A DNA stretch of 64,000 nt from Mesaphorura yosii (taxonomy: Eukaryota; Arthropoda; Collembola; Poduromorpha; Tullbergiidae), in NCBI GenBank assembly GCA_009869945.1, contig WIXG01000065.1, positions 186,001 to 250,000 on the forward strand, in the 5' to 3' direction. The notes below the pieces were generated by a model. The model was not told the DNA's origin, ran no database searches, and was given only the letters and a program-made list of their open reading frames with translations. The position numbers and the translations under genes were made by a program. Below, piece after piece: positions 41,667-52,250 of this stretch (position 1 is its first letter; each line of letters starts with the position of its first letter).

Positions 41667-44600
41667 ATGGCGAGCAACTTTAGTTTCGGTGGCCTTGCGG
41701 GGCGGGTTGCAAGGTCCTTACTCGAGTCAGCAGTGAATGCCACAGCGAACGCGACGAGTACAACTGCAGGGTTAACCAGAACCACATCCATTGACTTCCT
41801 CAGAGTTTCTACCCCTCCTCCTGTGATAGATGAGAATGCAGTCGTCACTGAAATTACTAACATGACGGCCGTCGATGATGTAATTACGACTATTGCGAAT
41901 CATTCCATTGTCTCACGAATGCTAAATTGACGCATACGCATATGCATCTATGCTTTTCAGATAGCGCATTATCCAGTGAGATTCCGCGAAAGCACGTTGA
42001 TTCTGTATGGACCTGTCGACACTGCAGGGCCAAGATCTTTGAAGTACAACATAGTTTTGCATCACCCAATTACCACGGAAAAGATGTTCAGTCTCTTCCG
42101 GGCAAACGATGAAGAGAAAGCAGTGGAAGCATTTATTTTGTACAAAGAAGCCATTCCTCCGTTGATCAATGTCGATCCGATGGTAGACCCTTGACATATT
42201 GTGGTCTTTTGTGGTTAAGAATGATAAATTGTCTGAAACTCGTTTGGAACTTTACAGTTATGTGATAAGAATACTTTGGAGAAAATCTGCCAAAAGCTCA
42301 GGGAAAAGAAAAGTTGGAATGCTATGCATGTGGCTGCTTTCTTTGACTATTTCAAATGTATCCGTGATCCTGGGCTCCACAAGTTAGTCGTGCTAAGATT
42401 GTTGGGCTGACCGAGTTGAGCATATATTGGGCATAATGAATGTTTTATTTTGTAGATTCATCAACATACAAGAAGCAATCGATTTGAAATCTCCCCTCCA
42501 CATTGCGATTAGTCAAAAGAATCTGGCTTCCGTTACTGAGCTACTAAATTTAGGGGCTTCGTTGGATCTTAGAGATCTCAAAGGAAACTCTGTGATTCAT
42601 TTAGCAGCTGCGGAATCCACGCCACAAATTCTAAATGTAATCTACCCTGAAACAGCAAGCTTCAAATTATACAAGAATTGTTTTTCTCTTTCTTTTATAG
42701 TCAGTGCTGGGTAAATTGCCTGAGAGTTTGACACCGCTGATTAACGAGGAGAATCATGATGGATTCACACCCATACATTTAGCTTGCAAAAACAGTAACC
42801 CCGATGTGATTAAGGTAAATTGCATGGAGTGCTTGGTGGCGATGTGGCTGTGATATATAGCTACGACTTGCTGATTTGTTGCCTAACAATTTGCGTAGTT
42901 GGTCATGCTATGCCTTTTGTCTCACACACTAGGCCATACCGATTAACAACGCCCAAATGATTTGCAAATTGGTGATTTGTTGCTGATGGCTGAGTTTTAA
43001 TAGCTTCATTTTGCGTTTTTTTTATTTGCATCCTGCTTTGCCTAGAATCTTCATAGTCGTGGAACTGACCTTAGTATTCCCTCTCGTGAGGAAGGATACG
43101 CTATTCATATTGCCGTTGTAGCTAAATCAGTTTCTGTAATTCAGGAATTATGCAAGCTAGACCCTGATCAAATCTTGAAAAAGGTAATCCATAATTTTAT
43201 TTTGTTTATTAACCATGAATATTTGGCAGGGTTTTAATTTCTTTCTATTTCTCACCTTGTGCAGCATCCTCAGGATGGCTCAAGTGCGCTGCACTGGGCA
43301 GACAGCGCTGAATTAGTGACTCAGCTGCTGGAATTAGGGTGTGATCCGAATATTGTGAACAATGAAGGTGTCTCGCCTCTTCATTTAGCAGTAAGTTTCG
43401 TTTGCAATTTGTAGGTGGATGTGCATTCAAAGCTAATCATGCTAATGTATATATTCTGTATTCAGACAAAACGAACTTGTTTAAAGAGTGCTCTCTCGCT
43501 GCTCTGTCACAAGGCATTCCCGGATATGAAGGACATGATTGGTGAAACTCCATTGCATTGGGCGGCTAAACTTTGTTCTAAGCCTCTCATCCAGGTAAGT
43601 AATTATGATATTATGGAAGAGAGTTGATTTTTTTAATCTTCGAGGAAAACTTAGGTACAAATTTGGTACAGGTGCTGCTAGTCTTTGGAGCTGACGTTAA
43701 CCTAGTCAATAACCTTGGAGAATCCGCTCGTCATTTAATCAGCACCTCGGAGAGATCAGACAAAAGTGGGATTCTCTTCCTTGTTCATGCCGTCGGAGCC
43801 AGAAGGTAAAGAGTGTGGCTCAAATTCTCAAATGCCATGCAATCTGTGTTCATGACAAAGCGGACTACGCATTAACAGGTGTACGGATGGAACGCGTTGC
43901 GCAGACGGATGCTCCCCGGGTGGAGTATCGAATGGATTCCCACCTGAAAATTATAAAGACGATTGGGAACCATGTACATTGCATCAGACACTTCAAGCAT
44001 GGTCTATACGTAAAGAAGTGACTGAACGGGTGAGAAGGGAATCAGGCAACATGAGTCAAGACGAAAACATGGACGTCAATGGAGAACACTCGACACTTGG
44101 GTCGACACGAAAGTTAAAACGACAAGTGTCACCTGGATCTCAGCTAGGCGGAAGATTACTTTGTCTAGATGGTGGCGGCATTCGTGGGCTTGTTCTCACG
44201 CAAATGCTCTTCGTATTAGAACAAGTACGCAAAGAGATACCAATCATTTCATGCGTTTCATCTTTGAAACATTCTTTTGAAATGCTGTTTCCAGGAATTC
44301 GGAATGCCACCAATCGAACTGTTCGATTTTGTAGCAGGTTCATAGACGATTTGGATTGTGGGCAGGGTACTACAAGTTTCGAAATAATTCTGGATCAATC
44401 TCTATATTCATTTTTCAGGCACGTCAACGGGCGGAATTCTAGCGTTGGGTTTAGCATGTGGGAAATCTGTTTTCAGTCTCATGTGCCTGTATCTTCGTCT
44501 GAAGGACCAAGTTTTCAGTGGTTCTCGGCCATACAAGTCCGAAGTGATGGATGCATTCCTGAAGAGAGAGTTTGGCGAAGAAAGTACAATGAATAGCATT

Positions 44601-45723
44601 CGTCGTCCACGGTAAGTGCAATGTAAATGATGGAAGCATGATATGCGAGTTTTGACAGTTCTGAGTGAGTTGAACCGATTGCAACATCAATCAGGGTAAT
44701 GGTCACGACTGCGTTGGTCGATCGTCGTCCTGCTGATTTGTACCTTTTCCGAAATTATTACTCCCCAAAAGCGGTAATTGACGGGCCTGGCCAGGACGCA
44801 CTGCGCCCTGAAAACGTTCGAATTTGGGAAGCCGCAAAGCGAACAGGTTCGATTGAACAACTAGTACTCACCCTAATGTGAAAATCTTAATCTCAATTTC
44901 ACAATATTTTTGTCAAACAGGCGCAGCTCCTTCGTATTTTAGACTCGATGGAGGTGGATGGGTGGATGGTAATGAATGACATCGCCTACTGCCAAGCGGT
45001 TATAGTTAGCGCAGCTAATCTAACGGCCTTCCTCTTCCTCTACACAGGCGGTTTGATAGCAAACAATCCGACGCTCGACGCAATGACGGAGCTTATTCAA
45101 CTCAGCTCTGCTTTAAGAAGCATGGACAGCACTTATGACAGTAGCAGGCCCACCCCATCAGTTGTTGTTTCGCTTGGCACCGGAATTCAGCCGTCTGAAA
45201 ACGTGAATACAAGTCATTTCGATATTAGCATGCCAGCTGGTATTTTCGACGTAGTTACAAAAGTTCCTAAAGTCAAAGCGCTGATTAACCTTCTCATTGA
45301 CCAAGTAAGTACAGAACTGCCGAAGCGTTGAGAATTTACTGCTGCTTAACTTTTGCGCTTTACATTTTTACATTCCCAGGCCACGCAGACCGAAGGACAA
45401 GTGGTGAGAGTCTGATTTTATTCGGATATGAAATAGAAATCATTCCGTACACTCGGAACTTACATTTGTTCTGTTATCTGTATTTCAAGGTCGAAAGAGC
45501 AAGAGCGTGGTGTTCTTCGCTCGGAGTGCCATTCTTCAGGTTTTCCCCACAACTGACGAAATTCGTTGAGCTTGACGAAACTAACGACGAGATCCTCGTG
45601 AATTTAATGTGGGAAGCGAGAGCCCACATGGTGACTCACAGGCACGAAATAATCCAACTGAAGCGTACGCTGTTGGAATGCGCCAGCCCAGTTCCAGTCA
45701 ACTGTGATTACGACGAGAATTAA
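41667..45723 (+). CDS. PLA2G6: Group VI calcium-independent phospholipase A2 (iPLA2)
   Basis: Seventeen exons: 41667-41909, 41961-42182, 42258-42382, 42456-42636, 42701-42814, 43046-43183, 43265-43390, 43466-43594, 43672-43805, 43879-44224, 44295-44337, 44419-44611, 44695-44846, 44921-44968, 45048-45304, 45380-45403, 45490-45723. They give 902 residues. About seven ankyrin repeats span residues 200-480 (KSPLHIA, GFTPIHLACK, SSALHWA, GVSPLHLA, GETPLHWAAK). A patatin domain follows: glycine loop DGGGIRG from Asp568, nucleophile GTSTG with Ser603, and the dyad Asp731 in VDGGLIANNPT. C-terminal blocks RPADLYLFRNY and VERARAWC match group VI enzymes. It hydrolyses sn-2 acyl chains of phospholipids in membrane remodelling and mitochondrial upkeep, and assembles through the ankyrin part. 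The first intron uses gtctca, a weak donor, so the first 81 residues are least certain. Exon 1 contains an Ala/Thr-rich stretch with NATANAT. It is convergent with RRN3. Confidence 0.93.
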
Positions 45724-46031
45724 CCGAATTAAGTTATATGACAGTGTGCTAAGTACCAGTGCAAGTTACCCGGGGTTGGCAGGTAATAAATTATTATTAC
45801 CGAGGCTTATGGCTGTTTTAGAATTAATGATGTGCTGCTATCTTAATTGGCTTAAAATCCTGAAAAAAATGTTCATCAAGAAACAAAATTGTTTAGCGAC
45901 GATGGTCTTGTGGGACAAGAACAAATCGAAATGAATGAAATCGTAGATCTTATTCTGTAACACGAAGTTAATACTTTTATGCTTGCTCTAATTTTATTTT
46001 GCCATTTTTGTTTCCGGCTGAGAGCAGTAAC

Positions 46032-46037
46032 AATAAA
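46032..46037 (+). promoter_or_regulatory. Poly(A) signal AATAAA, iPLA2
   Basis: The hexamer lies 309 bases after the iPLA2 stop and only about 35 bases before the end of the convergent RRN3 coding sequence. Confidence 0.55.
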
Positions 46038-46066
46038 TGACATGCAGCTAGTCGTGCTATGAACTT

Positions 46067-46072
46067 TTTATT
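46067..46072 (-). promoter_or_regulatory. Poly(A) signal AATAAA overlapping the RRN3 stop
   Basis: On the minus strand the sequence reads ATATGAATAAAAAG: the last A of the TGA stop is the first base of AATAAA. If used, the RRN3 3' UTR would be only 20-40 bases. Confidence 0.5.
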
Positions 46073-48714
46073 CATATATCCATGAACTCATCATATTCTT
46101 CTTTGACATCCGTTTTAAACTTAAAGGGATTTCTTCCATTGCAATAGAAATGCGTACTTCGGAAGCTGTGTTTATCCGTGAAACTCGTGCCGAGTTCCAT
46201 TTCAATAGAGTCTTCATTGTCTGCTGGATGCGAGCCTCCTTGTTCGCTTGACCATGATTCTGTCTTCTCAATCTTTAAATCTTCGTAATATTCTTCATAT
46301 ATTCTATAAATAGGGTCAATCCATGATATCGACCTGCACAAGATGATAAGAAATTTAGTTTCTAGAAGAGTATACAGAAAATGCATGAGAAGCTTTCAAA
46401 TCTTGCACATACCTTCTTAAATAAAACTCATCAAACGGGAAAAATAGCTGTAATAACTCTACAAGTGGCGCCGTGCTTGAAGTTGGATCATTTGTTAAAT
46501 TCATCGAATCCGTTGATATTAATGGTATTGTGACAGTCTGATTCCTTTCCAGTACCGTGTGGCAGTACGAAATCTGATGTTGATGCGCGGCTTTGACGAA
46601 CGCCACTGCGACATCATCGTTACAGACTTTTAATGGGTTTAGATCTGATGTGACCAGTCGGCCTAAATTCAGAGTTCTTGTAAACGCCGTGCCTGGAATA
46701 GAAATTAACAAGGGTCAGAAATAACACAATTTTCAGCATAGTAAATACTTTCCACAACCACTTACATTTCCTACTTCCAATTAAATCTTTGTTTCTAAAC
46801 GCGAATACGTAGAAAATTGTTTGGCAAAAAGCATAAAACACTCCATGGGCTTCGATGTTTACATTTGACCAATCACAAACTGACACTTTCTTGTCAATGT
46901 ACTCATTTGACCAATCCGCAAGTCTTGTTAGCCATCGCTTCATGGTTCTGTTGATGAAAACGAGTAACGAGATGAGTTTTGTAGAGAGAGAAAGGAAAGG
47001 ATTTGCAAGTATGAATTGATTGCTCACTTGACGGTAATGACAGACGATCTTGATAAAATTCCCGAAATATAAGCTGCGGATTGAATACGAATTCCTTGCG
47101 ACGTATTGAGAGAAATGGCTTTTCTCCACAAAAATTCTAACATGCTTGTAGCAAATTTTGGTCTCAAACTGATGAGATAAAAGTAGAGGTACTGGACATT
47201 GACCACTCCAAAAGTCGGCAGTATTTCTGACTCGAATACAGATAGCATCGAATTGAAGAAAGACAACTGCTCTTCTTCTCTGTCGTGAGGATCTTCCATT
47301 TCTTCAGGAACTTTGGTGGACATCACCGTACTCAGGTGTTCGAAAACAAGATTGAGGCAAATGTCTACAGTTTGAATTAAGGGACTCTCCATGAACGGGC
47401 TTTCTACGTCATCCATGTCCATTGGATTATACGTTTTTCGACCACCTTTCTCGTTCTTAACTTCAAAGCTGTTCTCGAAGTATGTTCTGTAGCACTCTTC
47501 AATATCGTCCCTTGGAATGTGCACATCAATCCTAGTTAACCTGTCAGGGAAGGAAATTGTTAAGATATTAAATATTAATAGTTAACGGCGGCCCTACCAA
47601 CTATACGAATTCCTTCAAACTTACTTATGAATAATGAGATGTAAGATTTGCAACTGACATTCCGGGGCATAATTCAGGACTTCCAATAAATTCTTCACGT
47701 AGCAATAGTGGACGTGTGGGCTTTTCGTCATGTACGGGTACATGCTAGAGAATACTTTAACACCGGTCTCTTTTCTCCTATAAATTCAAAATGTTTTTGA
47801 TAATAATCTGAGCTCTTCGAAATACACAACTTCAGTGCAGTTACTTACATTGGAAATGCTTCGAATATTTTCCGCAGATTCCGGTGAGCAACTTGGAATA
47901 TATTTTCTTCTGCTAAAGGCACTTCATCTGGTCGCCGGGTAGTGACTTGATTAGTACTTGTTGGTAAGAATTTCATAACTAGGGATTGAATCGCGATGCC
48001 ACCGAATGAAGGCCGTGCTATCAAAGTTTCCGCCAGAAAATCCTCCATTGCCTTAACTATTTTCTTGGATCGAGTGGGCCAGTTTCCGTTCTAGAATGAT
48101 ATCATTTGGAATTATGATACGTGATCTTAAGCCTACTTCGGCTTCGGAAATCTATACATACCAGAATCTGTTGTATTAAAGGGCTCATCTTCTCATCAAG
48201 ATTCTCTAAATCCTTATCTTTGATTTGGTTAATTAGCTTCAGTAACGTTTCGTCCTGTGATCACGAAACAGATGTAATGAATAGTGCGAATGTAAAAGAT
48301 GACAACGCAACTTGAACTTGAACTTACGTTGATTTTATCCCAATCATCCAGACAATTTAGAAGCCTTTTCAGCTGCCGCTGCTGCACGAGCACGTTTTGA
48401 TTAGTGGAGTTAAGGAGATCATCCAGGACAGGCATCAAGTTATTGAGTGAATCAGCAGGCGTAACATCTGATTCCGACTTTGCGAAAGATGCTCTCCCAT
48501 TACTGGAACCAGGACGTTGTTGTGATGGTGGTTGAACCCTTGCAGCTGACTCAGTCTTAGATTTGGCTTTAGACTGTGGGTCACTCGGGGTTTCGGTTGC
48601 ATTGGAACGGCGATGCTTCGAAGATGGTAAGACCGATCCATTTCCCGAACTTTTGCAGCCAGTGCCATTTATTGGAATGGGACACGATGCTTTCTTCCTA
48701 CTGCCTGACAGCAT
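46072..48714 (-). CDS. RRN3: RNA polymerase I initiation factor RRN3 (TIF-IA)
   Basis: Eight exons (48714-48328, 48254-48162, 48090-47849, 47777-47625, 47540-47028, 46947-46766, 46692-46413, 46333-46072) give 703 residues. A basic, Ser/Pro-rich N-terminal tail of about 100 residues precedes the HEAT-repeat body. Recognisable blocks include LIHLIIHKLTRIDVHIPRDDIEE-type sequence, QLSFFNSMLSVFESEILPTFGVVNVQYLYFYL, FLWRKAISLNTSQGIRIQSAAYISGILSRS, VFYAFCQTIFYVFAFR, then LNPLKVCNDDVAVAFVKAA and LLQLFFPFDEFYL. RRN3 binds Pol I (A43) and core factor/SL1 to start rRNA transcription, and in animals it is the growth-signalling switch regulated by phosphorylation. The acidic Ser-rich loop near residue 290 and the acidic terminus are plausible regulatory sites. 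Length is slightly above the usual 650. Confidence 0.93.
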
Positions 48715-49618
48715 TTCTTATGTATGTTATCATTAATGCTTTCACGCGGCAATGTGTTTGCCCAACTTTAAGACGGCTAAAACATTAAAATTGTTTAAAT
48801 CAAGAGATCCACTGCCCAGATTAGAACTCAGGTTGAAAACACAATAGAATACAGGGGGTAATTGGAAATTCCAGCTCCAGACTCCGAACTGGCGGGGATT
48901 AGATCCTAAAACTGCTGACAGACGTTCTTGATTATTTTGACTGATCAGTCCGTCGTACGTAGTTTCAACGTTGCAAAAAGAAATCTGGTATTTCAGCCTG
49001 GGAAAACGTGCTCCTTGGAGCTGACAATACACGTGAGAGGCTGTTCTTTGTGTTGGCTCTCAGATGGCAATGAATGTTTGCCATTTATTTGTGGACTTCG
49101 AAGACTCGCAACATCGCGAGGAATTTAATGCTCTTCTCACTTCACCCCCTATGAATGCCTTAACTCGTGGGTTGGTAGCCCTGAGATCTCGTAATCTCAC
49201 CTCTATGAACAGTATGAAGTTAGTTACGAATTAGTTTGTATTGCTTGTCAATTGTCAATCGTCCGCTCTAACCAAATGAAGCTGGACTGGAGACTGTTGA
49301 GAGTATTAAAAGATTTGATTTATGTACTGAGTACTGACTTCTTTTCTCTGACGCTACTATCATTTATGCTAATTTTTAATCGGTTGGCTGCAATGAGACT
49401 CTCGTGTCCATTTTCCATGAAGCAGCCTTCCGGAGCAATTAGTTGTCTCATACCTCTCGGCCTTCGCCATTGACCAGCTTATCTTGTTCGTCTGCTGAAT
49501 TGAATTTTCACAGCTAAATGGTGATTGTAGTGCTGCTCGTCTACTGACGTTTGTGCGAGAATTTGCAGGCGGGTCTGGAAAACAAACCCGAACCCAATCG
49601 ACCTGGAATCAAGACAAG
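48715..49618. other. Divergent spacer between RRN3 and headless SMC6
   Basis: No coding exon is seen. An acceptor-like atttgcag ends at 49568, 51 bases before the next ATG, suggesting a spliced 5' UTR for the plus-strand gene. Confidence 0.4.
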
Positions 49619-51418
49619 ATGTTCTGGGGTGAGGAACAACTTGGTAGCAATGATAGCAATGAAAGCGGAGAATCGGAATGGGAGGTGGACGAAAATGGAA
49701 ATTACATCAAGAAGATTCCTCCTATTGACCAACGCCAGGCCGATGCCAAGCCAAAGCTAACGGATGAAGATGATCAAGACACACATTCAGCTTCAGTTGT
49801 CCCCAAATTAACTCAACCGTATATGTACTCGAAGCTCGTTGACAGCTTCCATAAAATGAATGCGGCGATCGCCGAACTGGAAATCGAGTGGACAGGATTG
49901 AATAACAAGATCGGTAAGCTGCAAAGACTGCCACGGCTTGACAGCACGGCAGTCTTTGCAAAACGCTCAAGTTTCTTCATTTTCGTGTTTCTTAAATACA
50001 AAGCTAAAATGTGGCAAATCTTGCATTTAGATTCCAAGGCGAAGCAAATGGCACAACTCGTCTCACTACGCTCGAATAGCATTAATATTTTTGGCGATGA
50101 AATGGTAGCGCTGATGAGTATGATTGATAACAACAGGAACCGATTCATCAAACGTCCGAAAGGCCCACTTGGAGCCTGCATTTCTGTGCGGGTACGCAAT
50201 AAGAGGCATTTAATGGCCATTCAACAGGTATACATTCGTTCAGTTATGTTTTTTCGTGGTTTATATAACAGTCCGCGAGCTGGGTCCCATTGATTGAGCA
50301 CATTCTGTATCCGTACCTGTTCATTTTTATTGTCGATAACCGCTACGACCACAACGTGCTGGTCAAAATGATTGACGAGGTGTACGACAGTCTCCCGGCA
50401 TCTTTTCCTGCATCGCCGTTTGATGCAATGCGAAAGCCCGATGTATGGATCACTCAATTCAGGATGAAGGTAGTTTGCTCAATAAAGATTGCATTCAATA
50501 AGTCATGTCGAATATTATACAGCTTCATTAACTTTAGAAACGCAACATCTTCGATGCTCGAGTTCCGATTGGGCTTGGTTACACAACACTGCTGGACATG
50601 CTAGAATTCCGCCACGGAGATCCCGACATATTTAACACCTTGCATGATTTCATTAGGATTGAAAAGATTGTCCTCTTCAATAATGAACACGACGCGTTCC
50701 TTCGTATGGCTAATTCATTCAGGTGAGTGACGAGTGATGTAATTAAATCGCACTCGCTTCGCAAAATTGTCTCCATGAAACCACTAAAATAAATTGTCAG
50801 GCTTCCGCGCAACTGCCAAATCGGGTACACGAAGAACTTCATGAAAGTCATTCCCTATCCGCATTTCCGAACGATTTCTCTGTACAACCCCGCCACGACT
50901 TTTCTGAACGCTGTGTGGCCCGCCCGTAGTCGTGTCCGTGGCGGTGGTGGCCCTCGCAGTTTCGAATCTGCCGTCGCCAGCTCAGATGTAGCGCGAAGCA
51001 GACTCAAAATCTGCCAAATGGGGGTAAAACAGCTGTCATCCCTCATGCAACTGCAATTCCAGCCTGCGGGGCTACGTCCGTCAGTTTCGTCAGCACCACC
51101 GCCAAACCTGATCAAGTTGGCATCGAATGAAGAATTTGATCTCATGAAGGCGTCGCAGTTTTACTTGCTCCCTTCGCTTGGACCTACAATCGAGTAAGTT
51201 TTACAAGCGAACATTAAAAAGAGAAGACTCCGTAGCCCCTATTAATTAATCTGTATTATGCGTTTAGGGCATTCCAGGATGAAATCAACAACCTTGTCAT
51301 CGAGCGCAAGATACACGTAATAATCATGAAAATGAAAAGGGAGACACGACTGAATGTTTTATCACAGATCGAGTTGGTCAAGGAGCAGCTGGAAATAAAT
51401 GAAAGCTCAGAATTTTAG
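49619..51418 (+). CDS. Headless SMC6 paralogue: stand-alone SMC hinge protein
   Basis: Six exons (49619-49913, 50031-50227, 50272-50469, 50538-50722, 50801-51193, 51268-51418) give 472 residues. The N-terminal 60 are acidic and disordered (NESGESEWEVDENG). A short coiled-coil stub runs about 70-120, followed by an SMC6-type hinge (FIKRPKGPLGACISV, LIEHILYPYLFIFIVDN, VPIGLGYTTLLDML, RIEKIVLFNN, LPRNCQIGYTKNFMKVIP). A second stub (AFQDEINNLVIERK...) ends the protein. There is no Walker A, signature or Walker B sequence, so no ATPase head. Exon for exon it matches SMC6 exons 6 (end) to 11 of the next gene, with the same five intron phases (1, 0, 0, 2, 2). The hinge exon carries an extra 85 or so Ser/Pro/Gly-rich residues. 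By analogy with hinge-only proteins such as plant DMS3 it could bind an SMC hinge, but this is inference. The first intron (117 bases) lacks a stop; it was removed by homology. A poly(A) signal is at 51594. Confidence 0.82.
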
Positions 51419-51593
51419 TGCTTTTAGACTTTTAAGCAACTTAGATTATTAGTTTTATTTTAGCAATCTTTCAAAGTGAATGAATTTTTTTAAAATGTGA
51501 ACTGAATTTTATAGCAAATTGCGTGCATGAGTTTGTCTTAAGCTCGGAATGCCTTACATTTTAGAGCTTGAATCTAAATTAGATAAATTCCTG

Positions 51594-51599
51594 AATAAA
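51594..51599 (+). promoter_or_regulatory. Poly(A) signal AATAAA, headless SMC6 gene
   Basis: The hexamer 176 bases after the stop supports an independent transcript rather than an alternative 5' part of SMC6. 51600-52250 is otherwise spacer, with an acceptor-like cttacgcag ending at 52241. Confidence 0.55.
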
Positions 51600-52250
51600 A
51601 TATGTTTTGCATGAGAAGCAGTAGAAAATTAATTTCCAAAATTAATTCAATTTCACGTAATTCGCATTCATGAGTTACGATGCGCCGAGTCAGTTCGTTT
51701 TCATTTACCACTGGAGACAAAGACAAACGAAAGAAAAATGCATACAACTGACAACTGGACTGCGAGGGAAAGTTATCTCAAAAGTGAACCGACACTTCAT
51801 TCATGTGCAACGTTGTCTTCGTGGTGGAGGCAGGAATGGACACGTCAGTCGGCTGTGTTTATCATTTTATCCGTGTTTATCCAGTCCATTTCTGTTTTAT
51901 AATTCTGATGTGTTAGAAATGGATTGACGTAAGCTTTTAAAGGTCAGTTAGTTCAGGATTTAAGTTTAGACTAGGTTCTTAGTTAAGCTAAGGTGCAACA
52001 AAGGCAACAATGTAATGTTCGAACTAGAACTTCAAGCTCAGGAAACAATTATTACCGTCCCCCTCCCACAATACTCCAAAAGGTGAAAGCTATCGCGAAT
52101 TTTCTGCGGTTTCTCCACAGTGGTCTTTGTTTAAGATATATCACCTGGTAATTATTCGGTAAGTGTAAGATCATGAAAGCCATAAGCCTCACCTTGTTCG
52201 GTCCTGCGTGTTTACATTATACCCAATGCCGATCTTACGCAGGAGTCAAA

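Noticed and set aside
49619-51418. Headless SMC6 as a mis-assembled or alternative 5' part of SMC6
   Set aside because: Its hinge sequence differs throughout from the SMC6 hinge, it has its own stop and poly(A) signal, and SMC6 has a complete set of exons of its own.
52173-52250. In-frame upstream ATG for SMC6
   Set aside because: An acceptor-like cttacgcag lies between it and the ATG at 52251, so it is probably intronic or UTR.
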